From Caldilineaceae bacterium (GTDB lineage: Bacteria > Chloroflexota > Anaerolineae > Caldilineales > Caldilineaceae): a stretch of 64,000 nt of DNA. The position numbers and the translations under genes are program-made. Under the pieces are notes generated by a model. The model was given only the letters and a program-made list of their open reading frames with translations, was not told the DNA's origin and made no database searches. Where the stretch lies: NCBI GenBank assembly GCA_026645575.1, contig JAPKMW010000040.1:1-64000 (forward strand), read 5' to 3'. Shown one piece after another: positions 7,907-16,611 of the stretch. Numbering within the stretch: position 1 is the stretch's first letter; each line of letters starts with the position of its first letter.

Positions 7907-9247
7907 ATGAGTACAGTACGGATGGCAAGATTGCTGCTTGCCTGTCTGCTGGTTCCCGCACTGCTGCTTGCCGCGTGCGTGGCGCCGGCCAGTCAAGCGC
8001 CAGCCGCAGCAACCGAAGCGCCGGCAGCAGAAGCCGCCGGTGACGGCCCAGTCACCCTCACCATGTGGTATCATGGCGCGGGCAATGATGTCGAGCGCAC
8101 GATCTTGGACCAGATCATTACGGACTTCAATGCGTCGCAAGATCAGTGGGTCATCGAGCGCCAGGATTTCCCCCAGGCGAGCTACAACGAGTCGGTTGTG
8201 GCGGGCGCGCTGGCGGACACCTTGCCCGACATTATCGATGTTGATGGCCCGGTGATGCCCAACTGGGCGTGGGCCGGCTACATGGCGCCGTTGGAATTGC
8301 CCGATGGCGCGTTGGACAACTTCCTGCCCGGCGCCATTGGCCAGTGGGATGGCAAGGTCTATTCGGTCGGTCTGTGGGACGCTGCGATCGCGATCTTTGC
8401 CCGCAAGTCCGTCTTGGAAGCCAATGGCATTCGCATCCCCACCCTGGATGAGCCGTGGACCTTTGACGAGTTTGATGCCGCTTTGGAAACCCTGAAGGCC
8501 ACCGGCGAATTCGAATATCCGCTGGATCTGGGCATGGCGTGGACGGGTGAATGGTATCCCTATGCCTTCTCGCCCCTCCTGCAAAGCTTTGGCGGCGACA
8601 TTATCGACCGCGATTCCTTCACCACGGCGGAAGGCGCGCTCAACGGCCCGGAAGCCCTCGCCTTTGGCGACTGGTGGCAGAGCCTCTTTACCCGTGAACT
8701 GGCCCCCGGCACCTCGCAGGATGGCGCCGACCGCGACAGTGGCTTCATTGATGGCAAATATGCGCTGCAATGGAACGGCAACTGGGCGGCGTTGGGCGCG
8801 CTGGAGAAATATGGCGACGATCTGCTCTTCCTGCCTGCACCCGACTTTGGCAACGGCCCGAAGATTGGCGCTGCCTCCTGGCAATTTGGCGTCTCCGCCA
8901 AGAGTGAACACAAAGATGGCGCCAATGCCTTTATCGCCTTTGCGATTCAGGACAAGTACCTGGCCGCCTTCTCTGATGGCATCGGCCTGATCCCGGCCAC
9001 TCCTGGCGCGGCGGCTCTGACCAAGAACTATGGCGAAGGTGGCCCGTTGGCCGTCTTCTTTGAACTGAGCAACAGCCAGGGCTTGATCCGCCCGCCGACC
9101 CCGGCCTATCTCTCGGCTGCGCTCACCTTCGAAAAGGCGTTGGCTGACATCGCCAATGGCGCCGACGTGGCGACCGCCCTCGACGCCGCCGTTGATGAAA
9201 TCGACGCCGACATTGAGGCGAATAATGGGTATGGGTTTAGTCAGTAA
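7907..9247 (+). CDS. CUT1-type ABC importer, sugar-binding lipoprotein
   Basis: Extracytoplasmic solute-binding protein, family 1. A signal peptide ends in the lipobox LLAAC, followed by a low-complexity Ala/Pro/Glu linker (roughly residues 24-47) and then the binding domain beginning VTLTMWYHGAGNDVE. The ATG at 7907 is chosen because AAAGGAG lies 7 nt upstream. It starts the importer operon with two permeases downstream. A repeat-built hairpin (9253-9318) separates it from them, a position where a stem can protect the binding-protein mRNA. The sugar cannot be read from sequence; the GH32 gene nearby suggests fructosides. No importer ATPase is encoded nearby. Confidence 0.93.
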   Translation: MSTVRMARLLLACLLVPALLLAACVAPASQAPAAATEAPAAEAAGDGPVTLTMWYHGAGNDVERTILDQIITDFNASQDQWVIERQDFPQASYNESVVAGALADTLPDIIDVDGPVMPNWAWAGYMAPLELPDGALDNFLPGAIGQWDGKVYSVGLWDAAIAIFARKSVLEANGIRIPTLDEPWTFDEFDAALETLKATGEFEYPLDLGMAWTGEWYPYAFSPLLQSFGGDIIDRDSFTTAEGALNGPEALAFGDWWQSLFTRELAPGTSQDGADRDSGFIDGKYALQWNGNWAALGALEKYGDDLLFLPAPDFGNGPKIGAASWQFGVSAKSEHKDGANAFIAFAIQDKYLAAFSDGIGLIPATPGAAALTKNYGEGGPLAVFFELSNSQGLIRPPTPAYLSAALTFEKALADIANGADVATALDAAVDEIDADIEANNGYGFSQ

Positions 9248-9252
9248 GCGAT

Positions 9253-9318
9253 AATTACGAGTTATGAATTACGAGTTACGACACTACAATCGTAATTCGT
9301 AATTCATAATTCGTAATT
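9253..9318. repeat. Octamer-built hairpin between binding-protein and permease genes
   Basis: The left arm (9253-9281) is built of AATTACGA-like units and the right arm (9290-9318) of TCGTAATT-like units. The arms pair along all 29 positions if two G-U pairs are allowed, with an 8-nt loop. The unit is not shared with other hairpins in the window. It lies wholly in the intergenic gap between SBP and first permease. Confidence 0.9.
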
Positions 9319-9353
9319 CGTAACTTGCACTCATTTTCTTTGGGGACAACACA

Positions 9354-10436
9354 ATGGCGAGCAAATTTAATGCGCGGCAACAGGAGACGCTGGTGGGCTG
9401 GCTGATGGTTGGCCCGGCGGTGGTTTTGTTATTGACCTTTCTGGTGATTCCGTTTTTGATGGCCTTTGGTTTGGCTTTTACCAACCAGCGGTTGATTTCA
9501 CCGAATCCGACCGAGTTTGTTGGCGGGCGGAACTTTACCCGCTTGTTGACTGTGCGCTTGCTCACCCTCGACCCGGTCGTGGACGCTAATGGGCAGCCAG
9601 TGTTGGATGAAACTGGTGCGCCGACCTATTCAGCGGTACGCAGCTTTACGCGCAACAACCCAGACTTTCCCCAATATGACGGCTTGCAGGAGTGGCGTTC
9701 CTTCGCCTGGGGCAACCAACGGCTGGTGCTGCTGGCTGGTGACGCCGTCTTTATGAAGTCGCTGGGCAATATTTTGTACTTTGTCATCTTTGTCGTGCCG
9801 ATCCAAGGCGGCCTGGGCTTGCTGCTGGCGCTGATTGTAAACCAGCGGACCTACGGCGTGAACCTCTTCCGCACCATCTATTTTATGCCAGTGGTTGTCT
9901 CGCTGGTGGTGGTCTCGATTTTGTGGCGCTTTATCTATGACGGTAACAACGGCTTGTTAAACAACGCCCTCAGCTTTGTAACCTTTGGCGCCTTTCAAGC
10001 GCGTGACTGGCTGGGCGATCCGGCTACCGCCATGCCGGCGATTATGGGTATGTCGATCTGGCAGGGGGTGGGCTTTCATATGGTGATCTGGCTGGCCGGT
10101 CTCCAGACCATTCCGGGCGTGCTGTATGAGGCGGCTTCGGTGGAAGGGGCCAACACCTGGCAACAATTCCGCTTTATCACCTGGCCGGGATTGCGCAACA
10201 CGGCGATCTTTATTTTGATCACCATTACGATGGCGGCCTTTGGTCTCTTTACCCAAGTCAATGTGATGACGCGCGGCGGCCCGTTGGATGCCACCACCAC
10301 CGTCATGTATCAAGCCTTTATCCGTGGCTATGAAAAGCAGGATATTGCCTACGGCTCGGCGATTTCGGTGGTCTTCTTTTGCATGGTGCTACTCGTGGCG
10401 CTGGTGCAACGCTTTATCACACAGGAGCGTGACTAA
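9354..10436 (+). CDS. CUT1 ABC sugar permease (MalF-like)
   Basis: Inner-membrane permease subunit, with several hydrophobic helices starting at about residue 18 and a large loop after TM1 (about 45-125), which is usual for MalF-type subunits. The EAA loop that docks the ATPase reads EAASVEGANTWQQFRFI (about 257-273). It overlaps the next permease by one base (TAATG), so the two should be translationally coupled. GGGGACAACACA precedes the ATG. No ATPase gene follows, so a shared MsmK/UgpC-type ATPase encoded elsewhere is expected. Confidence 0.93.
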   Translation: MASKFNARQQETLVGWLMVGPAVVLLLTFLVIPFLMAFGLAFTNQRLISPNPTEFVGGRNFTRLLTVRLLTLDPVVDANGQPVLDETGAPTYSAVRSFTRNNPDFPQYDGLQEWRSFAWGNQRLVLLAGDAVFMKSLGNILYFVIFVVPIQGGLGLLLALIVNQRTYGVNLFRTIYFMPVVVSLVVVSILWRFIYDGNNGLLNNALSFVTFGAFQARDWLGDPATAMPAIMGMSIWQGVGFHMVIWLAGLQTIPGVLYEAASVEGANTWQQFRFITWPGLRNTAIFILITITMAAFGLFTQVNVMTRGGPLDATTTVMYQAFIRGYEKQDIAYGSAISVVFFCMVLLVALVQRFITQERD

Positions 10437-11362
10437 TGACAATGCGGATGGCCTCGCCGGCGGCAACAGCCGGTGCAACTTCGTCGTGGATAGCGTTCGA
10501 ACGGTGGCGCTGGTTGACCACGCTGGTCCGTTACCTGTTGATGACGCTGCTAGGGGTGATCTTTCTCTTCCCCATTGTCTTTATGTTGGTTTCATCGCTC
10601 AAGCCCGATTTGCAGATTCTGCAAGATTCGGCTTCCTTGCGCGCCTTCCTGCCCGTGGGTGAGCTTTCGCTGGACAACTATCGCGAAGCCTTTACCCGCG
10701 TACCGACGGCGCGCTTTATCTTTAATTCGGTCTTAGTCACTACGATCACGGTGTTGTTGGGGCTGTTGATCAATTCGATGGCCGGTTTTTCGCTGGCCTG
10801 TATGCAGTGGCGCGGACAGAACTTGGTGTTACTGCTGATCATCGCGACGTTGATTGTCCCCTTTGAGACCATCGCCATTCCGCTGCTTTTGATTGTCAGC
10901 AAATTGCCCTGGATCGGGCCGGCAGGGTTACAGTGGAACTGGTTCAACACCTATCATGTGCAGATCATCCCCTTTGTGGCCGGCGCCTTTTCGATCTTTC
11001 TCTTTGTCCAATTTTTCAAATCCTTGCCCAAAGAGTTAATCGAAGCGGCGCGGTTGGATGGCGCCGGCTGGTTCCAGATCTACCGCAGCGTCATTGTCCC
11101 CATCTCCGGGCCGGTCTTTGCCACGGTGACGATTCTGACCTTTTTGGGCAAATGGAACGACTATCTCTGGCCGATCATGGTGATTCAAGTAGAAGAATTG
11201 CGCCCGATTATGGTCGGCTTGCAATATTTCTTCCAACTCAATGTAGCGTGGGGCGAGATTATGGCCTATCTCTCGACCATTACGATCCCGGTGTTGCTTC
11301 TCTTCCTGGTCTTGCAACGCGCCTTTATTGAGAGTATTGCCGCCAGCGGCATCAAGGGGTGA
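10436..11362 (+). CDS. CUT1 ABC sugar permease (MalG-like)
   Basis: Second permease of the importer. A cytoplasmic N-terminus of about 28 residues is followed by six predicted helices. The EAA loop is EAARLDGAGWFQIYRSVIVP (about 201-220), and the C-terminal signature ESIAASGIKG is typical of MalG subunits. The start overlaps the stop of the preceding permease by one base. The gene ends only 10 bp from the end of a convergent DUF4058 gene, with no room for a dedicated terminator. Confidence 0.93.
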   Translation: MTMRMASPAATAGATSSWIAFERWRWLTTLVRYLLMTLLGVIFLFPIVFMLVSSLKPDLQILQDSASLRAFLPVGELSLDNYREAFTRVPTARFIFNSVLVTTITVLLGLLINSMAGFSLACMQWRGQNLVLLLIIATLIVPFETIAIPLLLIVSKLPWIGPAGLQWNWFNTYHVQIIPFVAGAFSIFLFVQFFKSLPKELIEAARLDGAGWFQIYRSVIVPISGPVFATVTILTFLGKWNDYLWPIMVIQVEELRPIMVGLQYFFQLNVAWGEIMAYLSTITIPVLLLFLVLQRAFIESIAASGIKG

Positions 11363-11372
11363 AGCAGTAGGG

Positions 11373-12167
11373 TCAACGCATGGCTTGACGATAGGGCGCC
11401 AACAGATCATCTACCCATGCTTGCTCTGTCTCGACCAACGGCGGTGGCGGCGGTGGTTGGGTATAGTCAAGTCGTCGGGCAAAAGCGCCCCGTTCGTAGA
11501 CTTCCCGCACAATCGCCCCTAGATCAAGGGGGACGTCCGGGTCGGGGTCGATCAATGGGATCGGAATGCAGGGTAAGCGCTCTTGTAATCCAATTGCCCA
11601 AACATCCACCGTGGGACGATTGTCGCCGCGACCTAGCGAGACGTAATAGGCGGCAGGTGGGGGCGGTATTTCGAGCGGTGAACGTTGTCCATCACGCAGG
11701 AGATCGATCTCAATGACATGGACATCGGTGCGGAATAACTCGCGTCGTTTGCGCAAATATTGCTCTCGTTGCGGTCCAGGGCGCTTGTTTACCGGCGACA
11801 GGATTTCGATAGCCGTGATCAAACGATCAGTCCCAGCTTCACGTACTTCAACGTTGGTAATTCGCACTTCCACTTCCAGCGGCATACGGCTTTGCACAGC
11901 GGGTGGATCAATGACTGCGGCTCCGCCAGCCGGGGTTCGTGTTGGTGTTCGCTGCCAAATGCTAATATCCGGCGAAATAGAACGATGATCCTGCCGTGCG
12001 ATTTGAATAATGTCATAAGTTGCATAGGTGGTTGTCACGGCATAGTAGTTAGCGTTCAACACTAGATTTAAAGTTGTGCGTATTACTTCGCCAAGACTGG
12101 TGTGAAAATCAGACCAGTCGCGCCGTGACTCAATATAGGGATCCATGCCCGGAAATGGTGATGGCAC
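11373..12167 (-). CDS. DUF4058 family protein
   Basis: Family of unknown function common in Chloroflexota, cyanobacteria and planctomycetes. The N-terminal signature MPSPFPGMDPYIE and the following WSDFH are diagnostic. Later blocks include RLITAIEILSPVNK and a Pro-run near the end. At 264 aa it is full length, and no membrane segment or signal is seen. It is inserted head-on between the sugar permease and the GH32 gene, interrupting what would otherwise be a fructoside-use cluster. Some authors note a restriction-endonuclease-like fold for related families, but I cannot show that here. Confidence 0.88.
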   Translation of the reverse strand: MPSPFPGMDPYIESRRDWSDFHTSLGEVIRTTLNLVLNANYYAVTTTYATYDIIQIARQDHRSISPDISIWQRTPTRTPAGGAAVIDPPAVQSRMPLEVEVRITNVEVREAGTDRLITAIEILSPVNKRPGPQREQYLRKRRELFRTDVHVIEIDLLRDGQRSPLEIPPPPAAYYVSLGRGDNRPTVDVWAIGLQERLPCIPIPLIDPDPDVPLDLGAIVREVYERGAFARRLDYTQPPPPPPLVETEQAWVDDLLAPYRQAMR

Positions 12168-12244
12168 TGGTCGCTCCTTTGGCAGCGAGAAACTTATTTT
12201 CTGTCCTTATCATATCACAAAATAGCTAGAATGGGAAGCGTATT

Positions 12245-13708
12245 GTGAATCATTGTATATCGGCGGCTGAACAGGAACCATTCCGCCCGTCCTATCATTT
12301 CACCCCAGCAGCCAACTGGATCAATGACCCGAATGGGCTGGTTTACTACGCCGGTGAGTATCATCTCTTCTATCAATACCACCCCGACAGCACAGTCTGG
12401 GGGCCGATGCACTGGGGCCATGCTGTCAGCACCGATTTGCTGCACTGGACAGAGCTACCCATTGCGCTCTACCCCGACGAATTGGGCGCGATCTTTTCCG
12501 GCAGCGCCGTGATCGACTGGCAGAATACAGCGGGTTTTGGCGCCGAAGCGATGGTAGCGATCTTCACCCATGACAGCCCGGCGGGTCAACGGCAAAGTCT
12601 GGCCTATAGCACCGACCGTGGACGCACCTGGACAAAGTACGCCGGCAACCCGGTGCTTGCCACGCCGCCGGGCGAGAAGGATTTTCGCGATCCCAAAGTT
12701 TTCTGGTATGCCCAGGAGGAAGCGGTTGGTCATTGGGTGATGTTGCTGGCAGTGCAGGATAGTATCTGGTTTTATACATCGTCGGATTTAAAGCAGTGGA
12801 TGTTGGCTGGCGAATTTGGCGCCGAGGCCGGTTCTCATGCCGGGGTTTGGGAGACGCCCGATCTCTTTCTATTACCAGTGGACGATGGCGCCGCCAACCG
12901 TTGGGTACTCACGGTTGGCATCGGCTACGGCGCACCGGTGACAGAACAATGTACTCAATATTTTGTCGGTAATTTTGATGGTTTTATCTTTACCAACGAA
13001 AATTCTTCGGAAACAATCTTGCGCGCCGATTATGGGCCTGATTTCTATGCCGCCCAGGGCTGGAACGATGCGCCTGATGGGAGAAAAGTTTGGCTGGCGT
13101 GGCTGAACAACTGGATTTACGCCAACCAGATTCCTACCGGCGCCTGGCGCGGCGCCATGACCTTGCCGCGTGAACTCACGTTGCGTACCACATCGGCAGG
13201 GATACGGCTGGTGCAGCAACCGATTCGTGAATTAGAAAAACAGCGGGGCAACCATTGCACCTGGCAAGATCAGATCATTGCGTCAGGTGAGTTTCGATTG
13301 GAGGGGATACAAGGCGCCCTGCTAGAGATCGTGGCAGAATTCGCCATTGATCTGGAACAACCAGCCACTTGCTTTGGGCTGCACATCGGTGGGGGCGAAG
13401 GAGAGCAGACGACCATTAGTTACGCCGTGGCAGAAGAACTGCTACGGCTGGATCGCACTCAATCCGGGCTGAACGACTTCAACCCGGCCTTTGCCGGTCT
13501 CTACCAAGCGCTATTATCCCCGAATGAGCATGTCATTCGGCTACACACTTTTGTTGATCAATCATCGGTGGAACTCTTTGGCAATGGTGGGCTGGCAACG
13601 CTAACCGCACAGATTTTTCCGACTAAGCGCCAACCATCCATGCGCCTGTTTGCCCAAAATGGTAAGGTGCGGCTACTGCGATTGGATGCCTGGCAACTTA
13701 TGCCGTAG
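12245..13708 (+). CDS. Glycoside hydrolase family 32 (fructosidase, sucrose/levan type)
   Basis: Retaining beta-fructosidase. The N-terminal five-blade propeller carries the nucleophile motif WINDPNG (D28), the transition-state motif FRDPK (D149) and the acid/base motif WETPDLF (E203). The usual Cys after the catalytic Glu is Thr here. A C-terminal beta-sandwich runs from about residue 345, with SSVELFGNGG. At 487 aa it is full length. No signal peptide is visible, so it is probably cytoplasmic and hydrolyses an imported fructoside. Translation starts at a GTG (12245) after GGGAAGCG. The neighbouring CUT1 importer and LacI regulator make a fructoside-use module likely. Confidence 0.93.
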   Translation: MNHCISAAEQEPFRPSYHFTPAANWINDPNGLVYYAGEYHLFYQYHPDSTVWGPMHWGHAVSTDLLHWTELPIALYPDELGAIFSGSAVIDWQNTAGFGAEAMVAIFTHDSPAGQRQSLAYSTDRGRTWTKYAGNPVLATPPGEKDFRDPKVFWYAQEEAVGHWVMLLAVQDSIWFYTSSDLKQWMLAGEFGAEAGSHAGVWETPDLFLLPVDDGAANRWVLTVGIGYGAPVTEQCTQYFVGNFDGFIFTNENSSETILRADYGPDFYAAQGWNDAPDGRKVWLAWLNNWIYANQIPTGAWRGAMTLPRELTLRTTSAGIRLVQQPIRELEKQRGNHCTWQDQIIASGEFRLEGIQGALLEIVAEFAIDLEQPATCFGLHIGGGEGEQTTISYAVAEELLRLDRTQSGLNDFNPAFAGLYQALLSPNEHVIRLHTFVDQSSVELFGNGGLATLTAQIFPTKRQPSMRLFAQNGKVRLLRLDAWQLMP

Positions 13709-13753
13709 TTCTGGAAGATAACTTCCGGCACAAGCTGCCTGTGCAAGGCGCCC

Positions 13754-14611
13754 TTACCCCTGATAAAAGCCTCTACCTTGACTCCACGTTTCGCCAAACT
13801 GCTCAGTAAACCACGCCTTGAGTGGACAATCGGCATCCGTCGGAATGTAATAACCGAGGTGGGTGGCACGGTGGCCCAAAAGCTGTTTACCAATCGGTGA
13901 ACATTTGGCGAGCAGTTCCGACGGCATGGTGTCATAGTCGATGGGGCGGCTGACGCGGAAGTTATAGCCATAATAGAGCACCACCCGCGTCTGCGTTGAA
14001 TAGTTGGGGGCGCCGGCATGATAAACACCTTGCTGGAAGATGACCGCATCCCCCGCCTTCACCTTGAGTTCAATCGCACCGACGGGGTCTCTGGCGCCTT
14101 CTTCAACTGGCGGGCGCCCCTGTAACCGATGGCTGCCCGGCACCACCATCAACGCGCCCATATTTGGCTCTAACAGATCTGTCAAAAAGTAGCCTACTTT
14201 CAAGCTGCCAAAGGCGCGAATCCCATTCACGCCAATCACCGGTGCGCCGCCGTCATCATGCCAGCCGATATTGCGTTGGTCTGGGTTGGGCGGCACCATG
14301 ATCAGATGAGAGGTCATCAACTGGATGTTAAAGTGGTTAAGAAACCGTACCGCCAGGGGAAAGGTTGTCGGGCATTCCAGTAAACCCAGGAAAATATCAT
14401 CCTTATCCACAATTGGGCGGATGTCCAGCCCAAAGACCGCTTTACGCTGGTCAGATTGCTCTAGCTGCTGTTTGAGCCGGTCGATAGCCTGCAATAGTTG
14501 CGCCACTTTTGTCGGCGGAATGGCATTTTCAACGACCAGATAGCCAAACTCGTTGAACTTGGCGATCTGCTCTTGGGTGACAAGTGGTTTGTTTGTGATT
14601 TGTGTTGTCAT
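13754..14611 (-). CDS. Phytanoyl-CoA dioxygenase (PhyH) family protein
   Basis: Non-haem Fe(II)/2-oxoglutarate dioxygenase. The metal triad appears as H118-x-D120 in IGWHDDGGAP and the distal H198 in GVYHAGAPNYS; R209 is a candidate 2-oxoglutarate-binding residue. The start is set at ATG 14611 (MTTQITNKPL). The open frame continues upstream to 14692, but that part lies over a duplicated decamer (14621-14640) with no start signal. A remnant of a sugar permease lies just upstream on the same strand, so this gene once ended an importer operon. Substrate unknown. Confidence 0.88.
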   Translation of the reverse strand: MTTQITNKPLVTQEQIAKFNEFGYLVVENAIPPTKVAQLLQAIDRLKQQLEQSDQRKAVFGLDIRPIVDKDDIFLGLLECPTTFPLAVRFLNHFNIQLMTSHLIMVPPNPDQRNIGWHDDGGAPVIGVNGIRAFGSLKVGYFLTDLLEPNMGALMVVPGSHRLQGRPPVEEGARDPVGAIELKVKAGDAVIFQQGVYHAGAPNYSTQTRVVLYYGYNFRVSRPIDYDTMPSELLAKCSPIGKQLLGHRATHLGYYIPTDADCPLKAWFTEQFGETWSQGRGFYQG

Positions 14612-14620
14612 GACCTTATT

Positions 14621-14640
14621 TTCTCCGTGATTCTCCGTGA
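14621..14640. repeat. Tandem decamer, two copies
   Basis: TTCTCCGTGA occurs twice in direct succession, followed by a third degenerate unit. It lies between the permease remnant and the PhyH start and is of the same short-tandem style as the other intergenic repeats of the window. Confidence 0.7.
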
Positions 14641-14654
14641 TCCTTCGTTGATGA

Positions 14655-14774
14655 CTAGCCCTTGATCCCTGTGGTTGTAATGCCTTCCACAAAGAAGCGC
14701 TGAAAAATGAGAAAGACCATGACCATCGGCAGGATCACCGCCACAGCGCCGGCCATGATGGTCTGATGTTCGGG
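14655..14774 (-). pseudogene. C-terminal remnant of a CUT1 sugar permease (MalG-like)
   Basis: Read on the minus strand, the frame ending at the TAG at 14655-14657 encodes a helix and tail typical of MalG-type permeases: IMAGAVAVILPMVMVFLIF followed by FFVEGITTTGIKG. It can be compared with the intact permease ends ESIAASGIKG (10436-11362) and VESVATTGLKG (57360-58277). Upstream the frame meets a stop at 14790-14792 and similarity fades near 14774. Only about 40 codons survive, with no EAA loop and no start. This is a decayed end of an importer operon that used to precede the PhyH gene. Confidence 0.85.
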
Positions 14775-14958
14775 AAACATGCCTTGCAATCAATCGTTTG
14801 CCGTGACACAATTCACCGCAACCCCAGCAACTGCTGCGCAAGCGACCGCAAAGGGTTTCCCGGTCGCTTGCCAAGCGATGACGCCATTGGACAGGCGCCG
14901 TTCAACCACGACAAAGCTCATCTCCTGATCGGGGATCGTATTGGAAGCGCACGCCACG
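14775..14958. other. Unassigned stretch between permease remnant and kinase terminator
   Basis: No gene recognised. A minus-strand frame of about 75 codons without an upstream ATG crosses this stretch, but its translation does not resemble a family I know. It may be decayed sequence left by the event that removed the permease genes. Confidence 0.4.
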
Positions 14959-14999
14959 AAAAAAGAGCAGGGTTTATTACCAGATGAATTCTGCTCTTT
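14959..14999 (-). terminator. Rho-independent terminator of the rhamnulokinase gene
   Basis: On the minus strand a 9-bp stem (14991-14999 with 14962-14970) is followed directly by a run of T (complement of 14959-14964). The 20-nt loop contains a small inner inverted repeat. It lies 20 bp beyond the kinase stop. Confidence 0.85.
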
Positions 15000-15018
15000 G
15001 TAACGTATGATTCAGGGG

Positions 15019-16512
15019 TCAGACCTGTTTTTCTAAGCGCGTATACATATCTTCCCACTGGGTGCGTGTGTCGCCCGGTTCATAGGTAACCACCTCAAAG
15101 GAGCGGCGGACGAGCTCCCGACCTTCGGCTAGTGAACCCAAATGGCCCAACGCGATGGCCTGCACAATCAGGTTGCCAATCGCCGTCGCCTCCACCGGCC
15201 CGGCAACGACCTGGTGACCGGTCGCATCTGCGGTGAGTTGACAGAGCAACCGATTTTGCGTGCCACCGCCGACAATGTGAACCGGCGCCAACGGATGGCC
15301 CAGGATCGTTTCTAATTTCTCCAACACCCAACGGTATTTGAGCGCCAGACTCTCCAAGGCGCAGCGCAGGATGGCGCCCTTGCTGGTCGGCACGGGTTGA
15401 CCGGTGGCCTGACAGCGTGCCTGAATCCGGCTGGGCATATCATCGCCCGGCTCGCTTGGCTTTAAGAAGCTGGCGTGATCGGGATCGATCACGGCTTGGA
15501 AGGGCGTTGCTTGCGCCGCCATTTCCGTCAACTGGGCATAGCTATACTCCTCGCCCTGGCGCGCCCAGGTTCGACGACATTCCTGCACCAACCACAAGCC
15601 GGCCACATTTTTGCAGAGGCGATAGGTGTGATTAACGCCCCCCTCGTTGGTCAAGTTAAAGGCCAGCGTCTGTTCATTGACTACAGCGTTCGGCACCTCT
15701 GCGCCCACAATCGACCAGGTGCCGGAACTGATCCAGGCAAAGTTTTGGTTGGCTGCCGGCACCGCTGCCACCGCCGATCCCGTGTCGTGACAGGCTGGCG
15801 CGACGACCGGCACGCTGCTGCTTAAGCCAATATCGGCTACCAACGCCGACGACAAGTCACCCAATACCGTGCCTGGTTCGACAATGGTCGGGAAGATGTG
15901 AGAAGGGATGCCCAGTTTTTCGACCATTGCCGTGGCCCAACGGTTGGTCAGTGGGTTATAGCATTGGGTGGTGGTAGCGTTGGAAAATTCGCAGACCTTC
16001 TCTCCGGTCAGCCAATAGTTGAAGAGATCAGGAATGGTGAGAAAGGTATGAGCAATCGCCAGCGCCGGCGACCCTTGACGCGCCATCGCCAACAACTGGT
16101 AGAGCGAGTTGAGTTGCATAAACTGGATGCCGGTCTGCCCAAAGATTTCGGCTCTGGGTACGACTTGGCAAGCGGCTTCGATCATGCCGTCGTTGCGGCT
16201 GTCGCGATAGTGGTAGGGCAGACCGACGAGAACGCCTTTGCGATCCAGCAGACCAAAGTCCACGCCCCAGGTGTCAATGCCGACGCTGGTGGGTGCGCAG
16301 CCCAGGGTTTTGCCGGCTAGGGCAATGCCTTGTTTGATCTCCTGCCAGAGTTGCAGAACATTCCAGTGCAACCCGGAGGGCAGGCGCACCGGTGTGTTTG
16401 GAAAGCGATGCACATCGGTCAGGGTCAGTCGGTCACCGTCAAAGGCGCCCAGCAGGGCGCGCCCACTTTCAGCGCCAAAGTCAAAGGCTAGAAAATTTTG
16501 GGTGGCAGTCAT
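15019..16512 (-). CDS. rhaB: Rhamnulokinase (FGGY family), first copy
   Basis: Phosphorylates L-rhamnulose at O-1 with ATP. The N-terminal FGGY domain opens with FLAFDFGAESGRALLG (phosphate-binding loop) and has the block SVGIDTWGVDFGLLD. The C-terminal domain has SSGTWSIVG and HIVGGGTQNRLLCQLTAD, both typical of RhaB. At 497 aa it is full length. A second rhamnulokinase with the same motifs lies at 53711-55219 beside the isomerase. This copy stands apart, upstream of a terminator and downstream of a flavin reductase-like gene, with a tandem-repeat hairpin in the gap. It may act on a related 6-deoxy-ketose such as fuculose. Confidence 0.88.
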   Translation of the reverse strand: MTATQNFLAFDFGAESGRALLGAFDGDRLTLTDVHRFPNTPVRLPSGLHWNVLQLWQEIKQGIALAGKTLGCAPTSVGIDTWGVDFGLLDRKGVLVGLPYHYRDSRNDGMIEAACQVVPRAEIFGQTGIQFMQLNSLYQLLAMARQGSPALAIAHTFLTIPDLFNYWLTGEKVCEFSNATTTQCYNPLTNRWATAMVEKLGIPSHIFPTIVEPGTVLGDLSSALVADIGLSSSVPVVAPACHDTGSAVAAVPAANQNFAWISSGTWSIVGAEVPNAVVNEQTLAFNLTNEGGVNHTYRLCKNVAGLWLVQECRRTWARQGEEYSYAQLTEMAAQATPFQAVIDPDHASFLKPSEPGDDMPSRIQARCQATGQPVPTSKGAILRCALESLALKYRWVLEKLETILGHPLAPVHIVGGGTQNRLLCQLTADATGHQVVAGPVEATAIGNLIVQAIALGHLGSLAEGRELVRRSFEVVTYEPGDTRTQWEDMYTRLEKQV

Positions 16513-16536
16513 GGATTTTTTGGTGCCTCCAATGAA

Positions 16537-16608
16537 ATTCGTGATTCGTGATTCGTGTTGATCGAGGAGACCTGCTATCGATCACGTAGCACGATTCACG
16601 TTTCACGT
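16537..16608. repeat. Heptamer-built inverted repeat in a minus-strand operon gap
   Basis: Left side has three tandem ATTCGTG units (from 16537); right side has CACG-containing units complementary to them (about 16581-16608). Pairing is imperfect. It sits between the flavin reductase and rhamnulokinase genes, which run in the same direction. Confidence 0.7.
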
Positions 16609-16611
16609 TGA

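Noticed and set aside
7856..8911. 351-codon open frame on the minus strand opposite the sugar-binding protein
   Set aside because: It is the shadow of a GC-rich gene with a lipobox, strong SD and recognisable domain on the plus strand. The minus translation resembles no family.
14766..14987. 73-codon plus-strand frame between permease remnant and kinase terminator
   Set aside because: No SD, no family resemblance, and it runs into the terminator stem.
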